Under the pieces are notes generated by a model. That model searched no databases, was not told where the DNA came from, and worked only from the letters and a program-made list of their open reading frames with translations. From contig JADQBQ010000034.1 of the NCBI GenBank assembly GCA_016278505.1, forward strand, positions 1 to 51,261: DNA of 51,261 nt, in the 5' to 3' direction. Origin of the DNA: Clostridiales bacterium. GTDB lineage: Bacteria; Bacillota; Desulfotomaculia; Desulfotomaculales; VENG01. A program made the translations under genes and the position numbers. Positions 26,731 through 34,141 of this stretch are shown here, one piece after another. Position 1 is the stretch's first letter; the number at the start of each line of letters is the position of its first letter.

Positions 26731-27245
26731 TAGATATAATTATTCTCCCTTAAATAAACCATTATTTTATCTACCGTCTCACTAAGTGAACCTTTGCCGG
26801 TATCCACAGTGAACTCGGCGGTATTATAGTTTTCCTCCCGTTCTTGCATGAGCCTGTATACAGATTCTTTAATACTCCCCTTTTGGAGCAAAGGGCGATT
26901 GTTTTTATTTTTAACGCGGTTATAAATAACCTCAGGGTCTGCTGTAAGGCAAATTAAAACTCCGTTTTTCCGAAGCGCTGTAACATTTTCTTGATCCAGT
27001 ACCAATCCACCGCCGGTGGATATCACCATATTGCTCTTGTCCGCCAGTCTTTGCACCTGCAGCTTTTCCTCGGACCTAAAACGGATAGCTCCGTCCCGGC
27101 GAAAAATTTCCGAAATGCTCTTACCTGTAAGTTCCTCTATAGCCGCATCGGTATCCATGAACTCTCTTCTAAGCTTACCGGCCAGGCGCCTGCCAATGGC
27201 GGTTTTACCGGTACCCATAAAACCGATGAGTACAATATTTCTCAT
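26730..27245 (-). CDS. aroK: Shikimate kinase
   Basis: Fifth step of the shikimate pathway. A P-loop kinase of 171 residues: Walker A GFMGTGKTAIGRRLA, shikimate-binding DTDAAIEE, FRSEEK and STGGGLVLDQEN. The second ATG (27245) is chosen because AGAAAGG then lies nine bases away; the ATG three codons upstream abuts it. Confidence 0.96.
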   Translation of the reverse strand: MRNIVLIGFMGTGKTAIGRRLAGKLRREFMDTDAAIEELTGKSISEIFRRDGAIRFRSEEKLQVQRLADKSNMVISTGGGLVLDQENVTALRKNGVLICLTADPEVIYNRVKNKNNRPLLQKGSIKESVYRLMQEREENYNTAEFTVDTGKGSLSETVDKIMVYLRENNYI

Positions 27246-27280
27246 ACCATTCATCCTTTCTGTAATTAGTTCTGTCTATT

Positions 27281-28438
27281 TTAAAACCCCATCTGGTAAT
27301 TTCTGTGGCTGGTTACTCTTTCTCTTATCTCTTCCAAATGATCTCCTCCGAATTCTTCCAAGCATATTGATGCCAACACCTGAGCAGTAACGGCCTCACC
27401 CACTACACAGGCGGCGGGAACGGCACAAACATCGGAACGCTCAACGGACGCCTGGAATGGCTCCTTCGTCTCTATATCTACGCTACGAAGCGGTTTATAC
27501 AATGTTGGGATGGGTTTCATGGCGGCGCGTACAACTATGGCCTCACCGTTGGAAATACCGCCCTCTATGCCCCCGGCTCGATTGGTTTCCCGGTAAAAGC
27601 CCTTTTCTGTTCCATAAAAGATTTCGTCGTGCACAAGAGAACCGGGCAGTGTAGCGGCATTAAAACCTGCGCCGACCTCCACACCTTTAATAGCTTGAAT
27701 ACCCATAAGCGCCCCGGCCAAAAGCCCGTCAAGCTTACGATCCCAGTGAACATGGCTTCCCAGACCGGCCGGCAGCCCATAGGTATGAATTTCAAAGATT
27801 CCGCCAAGAGAATCCCCGGACTCCCGGGTACGGTCAATTTCCTCTTTCATTAGCACCTCAGATGCGGGATCAGGACATAATACCTGGGATGCAGCCAAAA
27901 TATCCTTGATTTTACGTACCTCAAGATCAGGCCATTTTGTTTCCACACTTCCAATGCGCACCACTGCCCCCATAACAGTAATGCCAAGTTCTTCTAAAAG
28001 GCGGCGGGCAATGGTACCAACAGCCACACGCACAGCGGTTTCCCGGGCACTGGAGCGTTCTAAAATATTTCGCATGTCTCGCTGCCGGTATTTTATTCCT
28101 CCGGCCAGATCCGCATGCCCCGGTCTGGGGCGGCTAACCCTGCGGCCGGCAAGATCCGCATCAGTACCGGACCCCATAATATGCTGCCAGTTTTTCCAGT
28201 CCCGGTTTTCCACCTGCAGTGTCACCGGGCTGCCCAATGTATAGCCCCCTCTTACTCCTGAAAGTATTGTTACCCGGTCCCTTTCTATTTGCATTCGCCC
28301 GCCGCGGCCATAGCCTCCCTGACGCCTGGCCAGTTCAGTATTTATGTATTGTTCGGTAACCGGTAATCCGGCTGGAAGCCCTTCTATTATTGCAGTCAAA
28401 ACCGGGCCGTGGGATTCACCGGCCGTGAGAAAGCGCAT
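27281..28438 (-). CDS. aroC: Chorismate synthase
   Basis: Final step of the shikimate pathway, converting EPSP to chorismate with reduced FMN. The 385 residues have the family signatures [21 protein letters not shown] at the start, the [15 protein letters not shown] block, and [20 protein letters not shown]. First gene of the aroC-aroK-aroB-pilB unit, downstream of a terminator. Confidence 0.98.
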   Translation of the reverse strand: MRFLTAGESHGPVLTAIIEGLPAGLPVTEQYINTELARRQGGYGRGGRMQIERDRVTILSGVRGGYTLGSPVTLQVENRDWKNWQHIMGSGTDADLAGRRVSRPRPGHADLAGGIKYRQRDMRNILERSSARETAVRVAVGTIARRLLEELGITVMGAVVRIGSVETKWPDLEVRKIKDILAASQVLCPDPASEVLMKEEIDRTRESGDSLGGIFEIHTYGLPAGLGSHVHWDRKLDGLLAGALMGIQAIKGVEVGAGFNAATLPGSLVHDEIFYGTEKGFYRETNRAGGIEGGISNGEAIVVRAAMKPIPTLYKPLRSVDIETKEPFQASVERSDVCAVPAACVVGEAVTAQVLASICLEEFGGDHLEEIRERVTSHRNYQMGF

Positions 28439-28540
28439 TTTTTTCCTCCTTGGGTAAAGTCCTTAAGCACTTCTTTATTAATATAGTTATTACTGGTCCT
28501 ATTATGTTTTTATTCCACATCTTTACTTTGTTTCCTGCCC

Positions 28541-28564
28541 AAAAAAAATGGCCGCGTTGCGACC
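28541..28564 (-). terminator. Intrinsic terminator between prepilin peptidase gene and aroC
   Basis: On the minus strand GGTCGC-AAC-GCGGCC (six pairs, one G-U) is followed by ATTTTTTTT. It suggests that aroE-pilD and aroC onward are separate transcripts, with some read-through possible. Confidence 0.65.
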
Positions 28565-28616
28565 GAAACTCTTGTGATACATATTTTAACCCGCAGTAAA
28601 TAAAACCAAACCACTC

Positions 28617-29369
28617 TCAGCTAAATATGTGCAGATACCAAAAGATTATTTCATTGCCCCACAAAAAAGCAATTACCGCTCCTAGGGCTAAAAAGGGGCC
28701 AAAAGGAATGGCTTCTTTAAGGGTTTTCTTTTGCTTCCAAACGGTGATCACACCTACCACTGATCCAAACAAAAAGGCCAGGAAAAGCATCAGCAATACG
28801 TTTTGCCAGCCAAGGTAGATGCCGGCCATTGCGGCCAGCTTAATATCCCCCCCGCCCATACCTCCTCGAGATACTATGGCTACCAACAGCAATAAGCCAC
28901 CCCCGGTGAGAAAGCCAAGCAGGCCGTTAGTAAACATGTCCAGGGTATAAAAGTTAAGGGGAATGCCCAGTATTACACCGGTCAATATAATACCGTCGGG
29001 AATAATTTTGTGATGGATATCAATAGTGGAAACGGAGACAAGAAGGGAAAAGAAAACCATCGCCGCAAGAGTTTCGATGGAAAGCCCAAAACGCCAGCCA
29101 GCCACCAAAAAGAGGAGGCCGGTCAGAATTTCCACCACAAGATACTGCCTGGATACCGGCTCAAAGCAATACCGGCACCTACCTTTAAGCCATAGATAGC
29201 TGAAAACCGGAACCAGGTCCCGGGTGGCAAGCCTGTTATTACAGCAAGGACAGTGCGAAGGAGGGTTAATGATAGATTCACCTATCGGAATACGGGCAAT
29301 GCATACATTTAGAAAACTACCGATTACAGTACCCAAAGCAAATGAAATGATATATAGTATGATTTCCAT
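28617..29369 (-). CDS. pilD: Prepilin peptidase (A24 leader peptidase/N-methyltransferase)
   Basis: A 250-residue polytopic aspartic protease. The N-terminal cytoplasmic loop carries the paired cysteines of the zinc site (CPCC and CRYC). The two catalytic aspartates lie in STIDIHHKIIPD and GGGDIKLAAM. It cleaves and usually N-methylates the pilins encoded at 20768-22583 and 46649-49554. It sits between aroE and aroC. Confidence 0.94.
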   Translation of the reverse strand: MEIILYIISFALGTVIGSFLNVCIARIPIGESIINPPSHCPCCNNRLATRDLVPVFSYLWLKGRCRYCFEPVSRQYLVVEILTGLLFLVAGWRFGLSIETLAAMVFFSLLVSVSTIDIHHKIIPDGIILTGVILGIPLNFYTLDMFTNGLLGFLTGGGLLLLVAIVSRGGMGGGDIKLAAMAGIYLGWQNVLLMLFLAFLFGSVVGVITVWKQKKTLKEAIPFGPFLALGAVIAFLWGNEIIFWYLHIFS

Positions 29370-29436
29370 TGGCTTTAAACCTTTCTGTTTTAAACCTTTC
29401 TATACATGCCTTACATTCCAAGCATACATACGGGTA

Positions 29437-30327
29437 TTACTCCAGACATTTATGTAAAGCTTTGCTCATCACATCCACAGGGGCTTTTTCCCCCGTCCAT
29501 AACTCAAAGGCCAGAGCACCCTGATATAAAAGCATTCCCATTCCATTAACAGCAATAGAATCGGTCTGCTTAAACTTTTCCATGAAACGCGTCTGCCGCG
29601 GGTTATAAACTAAATCATAGGCCACCTGCCCGGGAGTCGCCAAATGATACGGCAGGGGCGGAAGGTGGCTGGAGGAATCCTTCATACCCATGGGAGTGCA
29701 GTTAACTACTAGATTGGCATGCTTAAAGAAACGACTTAATTCCTTTTCCTCGGCAGGGTGTTTCTCTTTGGGCCAGGGAAGAACAGTTGTTTTAACGCCT
29801 GTGGACTGTTCTATGCTTTTCGCCAGGGAAATTGCTCGCTGGGCCCTACGGTTGAAAATACCCAGTTCTGACACTCCGCTCAACGCTAACTCCATGCCCA
29901 CGGCCCTAGCCGCACCGCCTGCGCCTACCAACATGGCCACTTTTCCGGTGGTATCCATGGAGCAGTCCTGCCACAGGGAGCGTATGAAGCCGGGACCATC
30001 TGTATTATAGCCGGTTAACATTCCTTTATTGTTGGTAACAGTGTTTACGGCACCGGATAATTCTGCTGACCGATGAAGAGAGTCCAAATACTTCACCACA
30101 TTTTCTTTGTGGGGGATAGTTAAGTTAACCCCGGCTAAATTCAATATGCGCACCGCATCCATGGCTGCTTCCAGGTTTTCAGGTGCAATATCAAAAGCTG
30201 CATAGATAAAATTTAAACCCAGGTGCTTAAAAGCGGCATTATGCATTGGAGGTGAGAAGGAATGCTTTACTGGGTGACCAAAAAGTGCGCAAACCTTTGT
30301 TTGCGGTCCTATGTATTGGCAGGTCAT
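29437..30327 (-). CDS. aroE: Shikimate dehydrogenase (NADP+)
   Basis: Fourth step of the shikimate pathway. The 296 residues have GHPVKHSFSPPMHNAAF for substrate binding, the catalytic Lys in NLTIPHKENV, the GAGGAARAVGMEL dinucleotide fold and the NRRAQRA phosphate-binding patch. It is upstream of the prepilin peptidase. Confidence 0.96.
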   Translation of the reverse strand: MTCQYIGPQTKVCALFGHPVKHSFSPPMHNAAFKHLGLNFIYAAFDIAPENLEAAMDAVRILNLAGVNLTIPHKENVVKYLDSLHRSAELSGAVNTVTNNKGMLTGYNTDGPGFIRSLWQDCSMDTTGKVAMLVGAGGAARAVGMELALSGVSELGIFNRRAQRAISLAKSIEQSTGVKTTVLPWPKEKHPAEEKELSRFFKHANLVVNCTPMGMKDSSSHLPPLPYHLATPGQVAYDLVYNPRQTRFMEKFKQTDSIAVNGMGMLLYQGALAFELWTGEKAPVDVMSKALHKCLE

Positions 30328-30368
30328 ACTTTCACTCCGTTTTTAATAAAAGTAGATTTCATAACCAC

Positions 30369-30920
30369 TCACTTGAGTAAAAAACAGCCGGATTTTCCAG
30401 CAGTCCTTCGTTCAATTTTCTTGATAACCAGTCTTTCCAAACGCCGGTTTAAAAGACTGGTTGCCCAAAATTCCTTACCTTCCAGGGGTACTACCAGAAT
30501 GGTAAAAAGGCCAAGGCGGTTTCCGCCCAGAATATCCGTAAAAATCTGGTCCCCCAGGACGGCTGTGTTTTCAGGTGCAGCGTTAAGAATGGTTATACCG
30601 GTTTTAAATGCCTTTTTCATGGGTTTAATGGCTCTGTTGACGGCAGGAACATTTAAAGGACCGGCCAGGGAATTTACTCTTTGTGGGCTATTATTTGACA
30701 CAATAGCTACACGAAAGCCCAGGTTAAGCAAGTTATTAAGCCACTCTTCCACTGCCTGCTCGAACTTTGGCTTGTCTCGTGGAACAATGGTATTGTCCAG
30801 ATCAAACAAGATATTCTTAATACCTCTTTGCAGTAATAGTTCAGGCTCAAGGTGAAAGAGGGAAGATATAAACATGTCGGGATAAAGTAAGCTGTACAAT
30901 TTCAGAAAGATCCCCCTCAA
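30369..30920 (-). CDS. YqeG family HAD IIIA-type phosphatase
   Basis: A 183-residue HAD phosphatase. Motif I is LFDLDNTIVPRD, motif II VAIVSNNS, and motifs III/IV lie in KPMKKAF and LGDQIFTDILGGNRLG. YqeG relatives include mitochondrial phosphatidylglycerophosphatases, but the bacterial substrate is not certain. The first TTG has a strong GAGGGGG inside the frame just after it, so the true start may be a CTG or TTG about 18-24 bases further in. Confidence 0.88.
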   Translation of the reverse strand: MRGIFLKLYSLLYPDMFISSLFHLEPELLLQRGIKNILFDLDNTIVPRDKPKFEQAVEEWLNNLLNLGFRVAIVSNNSPQRVNSLAGPLNVPAVNRAIKPMKKAFKTGITILNAAPENTAVLGDQIFTDILGGNRLGLFTILVVPLEGKEFWATSLLNRRLERLVIKKIERRTAGKSGCFLLK

Positions 30921-30948
30921 ATGTAGCGTTCGAAGGTATTATATAATG

Positions 30949-31557
30949 TCAGCCTTTAGCGGGCAACCCTAATCTTTTCTTTATATCCCTTGCCTGCTCA
31001 AGATCCTCCGGTGTATTTACATTAAAAAAGCTGTAGTCGGTGCCTGCAAGTTCCGTCAGTTTTTTACGCTCCACGTATAATACATCTACTTCAGGAAAGA
31101 AGGAGGTTATTTTCAACCGGCGCTCACTGATATGGCTTTCAATCACCTGCAGGCAGGATTTGTGATAGCAGGCAGTCAGGGGTTCCAAATAATTTCCCAG
31201 CCTGGGTATCACCACATCGTATCGTGCGCCATGCTCCACGAGGTACTTGAGCATCTTTTCATGTAAAAAAGGCATATCACAGGCAACCACTAAATTAACG
31301 TCTGTGGTGGAATGTACAAGCCCAGCATGAATGCCGCCCAGAGGGCCACAGCCCAAAAAAATATCAGGGACAATATGAAGCCCCAAGCTGGATAAAGACT
31401 GCGGGCGGTTACTGATAACCAAAATATTATCCACAACTTTTGTTAATTGATTTACTGTATTTTCCAGGATGGTATCCGTCCCTACATGCAGGCAAGCTTT
31501 ATCTCTACCCATGCGGGAGTTTTTCCCTCCGGCCATGATTATACCTGTTGTTTGCAT
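30949..31557 (-). CDS. mobA: Molybdenum cofactor guanylyltransferase
   Basis: Attaches GMP to molybdopterin to make the MGD cofactor used by formate dehydrogenases and related enzymes. The 202 residues have the nucleotidyltransferase start GIIMAGGKNSRMGRDKA, GCGPLGGIHAGL and the metal-binding DMPFL. Molybdo-enzymes of this type often contain selenocysteine, which is in keeping with the selenoprotein gene next to it, but no such enzyme is in the window. Confidence 0.9.
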   Translation of the reverse strand: MQTTGIIMAGGKNSRMGRDKACLHVGTDTILENTVNQLTKVVDNILVISNRPQSLSSLGLHIVPDIFLGCGPLGGIHAGLVHSTTDVNLVVACDMPFLHEKMLKYLVEHGARYDVVIPRLGNYLEPLTACYHKSCLQVIESHISERRLKITSFFPEVDVLYVERKKLTELAGTDYSFFNVNTPEDLEQARDIKKRLGLPAKG

Positions 31558-31737
31558 GTTTAAACTCCTATTTTGTTAGAATGCAACTACTAACCTTTAT
31601 TTCCCGTCCATAAGAAGATTCCTTCATAGGTTTTGATTTTATGCCTGGTTAAATTGAACTCCATGGAATAAATGAATCAATTATAACAGAAAATAATCTG
31701 ACAATATATTAAAATAATTTTTAAGGGGGAAACAATT

Positions 31738-31971
31738 GTGGATCAGGAAATTACTGTCTATACCACTTCCACATGACCACATTGTCGTACTGTGAAAGAG
31801 TTTCTTTCACAAAAGGGTGTAGATTTTGCGGAGCACGATGTAGCAACGGATGAAGATGCAAGGAATGAAATGGTGCAAAAGACTGGTAGGATGGCAGTTC
31901 CCACCATAGTGGTGGGTGATAAAACGGTGGTGGGTTTTGACAAGGAAGAGTTAGAGAAACTGGTGCATTAG
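31738..31971 (+). CDS. Glutaredoxin-like selenoprotein (in-frame UGA read as selenocysteine)
   Basis: A 77-codon frame starts at GTG 31738, with AAGGGGGA seven bases upstream, and ends at TAG 31969-31971. Codon 13 is TGA (31774-31776) in VYTTST-U-PHC, exactly where NrdH/glutaredoxin proteins have the first Cys of CPxC. The second Cys is residue 16. The remainder is typical: VKEFLSQKGVDFAEHDV, then the cis-proline motif AVPTIVVGD and a final LEKLV helix. A stem-loop 15 bases after the UGA fits a bacterial SECIS. Selenocysteine glutaredoxins are known in anaerobic Firmicutes. Alternatives: a nonsense mutation of a Cys codon or a sequencing error. It would reduce disulfides or serve peroxidases and reductases; partners are unknown. 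Confidence 0.82.
31791..31811 (+). promoter_or_regulatory. Putative bacterial SECIS element
   Basis: TGTGAAAG and CTTTCACA form an 8-bp perfect stem around the loop AGTTT. The loop begins 22 bases after the UGA and has G as its second base, both within the accepted rules for SelB-binding hairpins in bacterial coding regions. The stem also codes for a conserved VKEFLS segment, so base pairing might be partly fortuitous. Confidence 0.65.
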
Positions 31972-31991
31972 TTGGACCAGGACTGATGACA

Positions 31992-32285
31992 AACCTGTCT
32001 TTTGCGCAGAGCGATTAATTGAATCGAGCAGCTGCCAGGCTTAGCGAAGTCGATAAGCGGAAGCGGGACCGAGCACAGGACGTGCGAGGCCGCCCCCTGA
32101 GCCAAGGATGGCGGACAGCAATGGCATCACAATTGTTATCGAAATACTAATTCTTGTTTTGCCATTGCGGAAACACTTGGTCTCAAATATGAGGCTTGAT
32201 AATTTGTAAATCCCGTTGGAGCGTGAGACTGAGCGCCAGCCTGGCCTGCGATATGAAATGAATGAGCGGGCGCAAAAGACAGGTT
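31992..32285 (+). ncRNA. Candidate structured RNA (or MITE-like element) of unknown family
   Basis: The 369-base stretch between the selenoprotein and trxA has no credible ORF but shows nested pairing. A perfect 16-bp helix (31992-32007 with 32270-32285) closes it. Inside are an 8-bp helix (32034-32041 with 32238-32245), a 9-bp helix (32118-32126 with 32160-32168) and a CGATT/AATCG hairpin at 32012-32026. Two small hairpins carry AGGA in the loop (GCAC-AGGAC-GTGC at 32073-32085 and GCCA-AGGA-TGGC at 32101-32112). A terminator follows 18 bases later. It is not recognisably RNase P, SRP, tmRNA or 6S RNA. Twin GGA loops recall TwoAYGGAY-type or CsrA-binding RNAs, without proof. Long terminal inverted repeats would also fit a MITE, but I see no target duplication. 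Confidence 0.55.
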
Positions 32286-32303
32286 GCGCACCAACACCAA
32301 CAT

Positions 32304-32331
32304 AAAAGCCCGCTTTTTTAAGCGGGCTTTT
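32304..32331. terminator. Bidirectional terminator between the structured element and trxA
   Basis: AAAAGCCCGCT and AGCGGGCTTTT form a strong stem with U-runs on both strands. It ends trxA on the minus strand and the selenoprotein/structured RNA on the plus strand. Confidence 0.92.
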
Positions 32332-32340
32332 ATGTGTAAA

Positions 32341-32658
32341 TCAAATAAGTTGTTCCAACTTTTTAGACAGCAGGTTTTTAGCTGCTGCTCCCACCATTTG
32401 TCCTACTGACTGGCCATTTTTAAATATAATCAAGGTGGGAATACTCATTACACCAAAACGCTCTGCCAGAGCCTTATTGTCGTCCACATTAACTTTACCA
32501 ACCTTGGCCCTGCCCTCAAACTCCTGGGCTAATTCTTCTATCACGGGGCCCATCATTTTACACGGCCCACACCACGGTGCCCAAAAATCAACCAGAACCG
32601 GTACGTCAGTCTCTAATACTTCAGCATCAAAATTTTGCTCTGTAAATTCCATTGCCAT
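32341..32658 (-). CDS. trxA: Thioredoxin
   Basis: A 105-residue thioredoxin with the active site WAPWCGPCKMMGP, the buried Asp of VLVDFW, and cis-proline in SIPTLIIFKNG. General disulfide reductase for ribonucleotide reductase and others. The ATG giving MAMEFTEQNF is chosen since AGGAGG lies eight bases upstream. It ends an apparent ferredoxin-FmdB-thioredoxin operon. Confidence 0.96.
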   Translation of the reverse strand: MAMEFTEQNFDAEVLETDVPVLVDFWAPWCGPCKMMGPVIEELAQEFEGRAKVGKVNVDDNKALAERFGVMSIPTLIIFKNGQSVGQMVGAAAKNLLSKKLEQLI

Positions 32659-32746
32659 TTTTAATTCCTCCTTATGATTCAAACGTCTGGCCGGCAAAAA
32701 GTTTTGATATTACGTTGGAGCAACCGCTCCGTAGAATTTATATTCC

Positions 32747-32932
32747 TCAGCCTCCGCCGGCAGGTACTGACGGGCTACCGCAGCCGCCCGTATTGATTGC
32801 ACAACCGGTAATCAGCTGTTTTACTTCCTTTGATTTACATTCGGGGCAGGATACATTTTTTCTGTTCTCCATGCCCACCATTTGTGAAAAACGCTGACCG
32901 CATTGTTTGCATTGATAATCATAGACAGGCAT
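32747..32932 (-). CDS. FmdB-like zinc-ribbon protein
   Basis: A 61-residue protein starting MPVYDYQCKQCGQRFSQMV, with a second cysteine pair in VSCPECKSKEV, the FmdB/CxxC zinc-ribbon signature. The Gly/Cys tail (NTGGCGSPSVPAGGG) is typical. Some relatives are linked to regulation of formamide/amide genes, but most have no known role. It sits between a ferredoxin gene and trxA. Confidence 0.85.
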   Translation of the reverse strand: MPVYDYQCKQCGQRFSQMVGMENRKNVSCPECKSKEVKQLITGCAINTGGCGSPSVPAGGG

Positions 32933-32960
32933 ATCCTATTTATCCCTCCATCACTGGTAT

Positions 32961-33137
32961 TCATTCTCCCGCGGCTATGGCCCCGTTAATACATGTAAAG
33001 ACGCAGTCCTCACAGTCGTCACATTTTAGTGGATCTACTACTGCACGCTTTACGGTAATGGAAATAGCTCCGTTGGGGCAGGCATTGACACACTGTCCGC
33101 AGCCAACACAAAGCTTTTCAATAATTATTGCCGGCAT
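32961..33137 (-). CDS. 2[4Fe-4S] ferredoxin
   Basis: A 58-residue frame with two cluster-binding motifs: C10-x2-C13-x2-C16-x3-C20-P and C39-x2-C42-x2-C45-x3-C49. The start MPAIIIEKLCVGCGQCV is normal for clostridial ferredoxins. The second cluster lacks a Pro after the last Cys. Low-potential electron carrier, a possible partner for NfnAB or other oxidoreductases. Likely first gene of the operon, with a promoter just upstream. Confidence 0.9.
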   Translation of the reverse strand: MPAIIIEKLCVGCGQCVNACPNGAISITVKRAVVDPLKCDDCEDCVFTCINGAIAAGE

Positions 33138-33180
33138 TGAAACTCCTTCTTGCTAATATTTTAATATTACGATTAACTAG

Positions 33181-33209
33181 ATTATACAAAAAACAGACCC
33201 CAAACGCAA
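33181..33209 (-). promoter_or_regulatory. Sigma-A promoter of the ferredoxin operon, inside the regulator's terminator
   Basis: On the minus strand TTGCGT and TATAAT are separated by 17 bases. The spacer contains one arm and the U-run of the terminator of the upstream regulator gene, so promoter and terminator overlap. Confidence 0.6.
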
Positions 33210-33228
33210 TACCATTTGAGATCTGTTT
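33187..33228 (-). terminator. Terminator of the triple-HTH regulator gene
   Basis: On the minus strand AAACAGA and TCTGTTT enclose further CAAA/TTTG pairing and are followed by TTTTTTG. It lies 15 bases past the stop codon. Confidence 0.6.
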
Positions 33229-33242
33229 GATTAATCTAATCA

Positions 33243-34007
33243 TTATAAATCAGATTGTTTAAATAACCTGATAAAGTTCAATATAAACTGCAACTCTTTC
33301 TCATTTAAATTAGATATTAACCCCAGTACGGACTGTACATTGGGATGCATCAAAAGTTCCCTTAAATCGGGGTTCATCATGCTCAACATTTGATCCACTG
33401 AACAGGGCTCCATAATAAAGTAACACGGGGATACGCCCATGACCTCCGCAATCTTTTCCAAGGTCTTCAAAGAGGGCTGAACTTTTCCCTGCTCAATCTG
33501 CCCGATCAAGCCTGCCGTCACTTCAGAAGCCTTCGCCAGCTGTGCCTGGGTGAGGCCGTATTCTTCCCGGAGTGCCTTTAGCTTTTCTCCCAGGGATCCC
33601 TCCCGCGCTATCAGGATGGAAGCTGAGACGCTCAAGGCTTCTCCTATACGCTTCAATGTATTTAGAGCCGGGTATACCGTGCCCCGCTCAATTTCGCTGA
33701 GATAAGACGGGGATACACCGGCCTTCTGACCCAAATCCTGCAGGGATAAATCTTTGTCCACCCGCATCATTCTTATCCTATCACCAAGTGAAAGACCTTT
33801 ATCAGTGATATCCCCTTCCACAAGCTGAGTTTTGGCTACATTTAGGGCACCGGCCAATTTCTCTATGGTCTTCAATGAAGGGCGCTTAGAGCCACGTTCA
33901 ATTTCACTGAGGTAGGAAAGGGATAAGTTGGCTTTTTTAGCCATCTCCTGTAAGGTATATCCTCTTTCCTCCCGCAAGCGGCGGATTTGATCCCCTTTAA
34001 CTATCAT
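33243..34007 (-). CDS. Transcriptional regulator with three tandem XRE-type HTH domains
   Basis: A 254-residue protein. Three Cro/C1-type helix-turn-helix domains follow each other at about 7-60, 74-128 and 138-195, the first two with the near-identical recognition helix SYLSEIERG and the third with GLIGQIEQG. The C-terminus (about 200-254) is helical and ends NEKELQFILNFIRLFK, possibly a dimerisation or sensing part like that of SinR-type proteins. Target unknown; neighbours are the ferredoxin-thioredoxin operon downstream and lysine 2,3-aminomutase upstream. GGGAG lies eight bases before the ATG. Confidence 0.88.
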   Translation of the reverse strand: MIVKGDQIRRLREERGYTLQEMAKKANLSLSYLSEIERGSKRPSLKTIEKLAGALNVAKTQLVEGDITDKGLSLGDRIRMMRVDKDLSLQDLGQKAGVSPSYLSEIERGTVYPALNTLKRIGEALSVSASILIAREGSLGEKLKALREEYGLTQAQLAKASEVTAGLIGQIEQGKVQPSLKTLEKIAEVMGVSPCYFIMEPCSVDQMLSMMNPDLRELLMHPNVQSVLGLISNLNEKELQFILNFIRLFKQSDL

Positions 34008-34060
34008 TTTTTACACTCCCGGCTACATCAATTCCTCAAAATAGCTAAACATATGCTTTT

Positions 34061-34089
34061 ATCCTACATCACTTTTACTAAGTAGTCAA
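34061..34089 (-). promoter_or_regulatory. Probable sigma-A promoter of the triple-HTH regulator
   Basis: On the minus strand TTGACT and TAGGAT are 17 bases apart. The -10 box ends about 53 bases before the start codon. Confidence 0.45.
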
Positions 34090-34141
34090 TCTAATGCAGC
34101 TATTATATTGGGATAACACTTAACCGGCAGTGCAATACCTG

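Noticed and set aside
28439..28616. Cyclic-di-GMP (GEMM) riboswitch near pilus genes
   Set aside because: None of the conserved GEMM blocks is present in this gap or before pilC; only a terminator is seen.
29378..29402. Short direct repeat TTTAAACCTTTCT twice between aroE and the prepilin peptidase gene
   Set aside because: Only two short copies in an AT-rich spacer; no sign of an operator or element.
31992..32285. RNase P, SRP, tmRNA or 6S RNA
   Set aside because: The universal core sequences of RNase P (GAGGAAAGUCC), SRP (the GGAA tetraloop region) and tmRNA (tRNA-like 3' end) are missing, and 6S is shorter.
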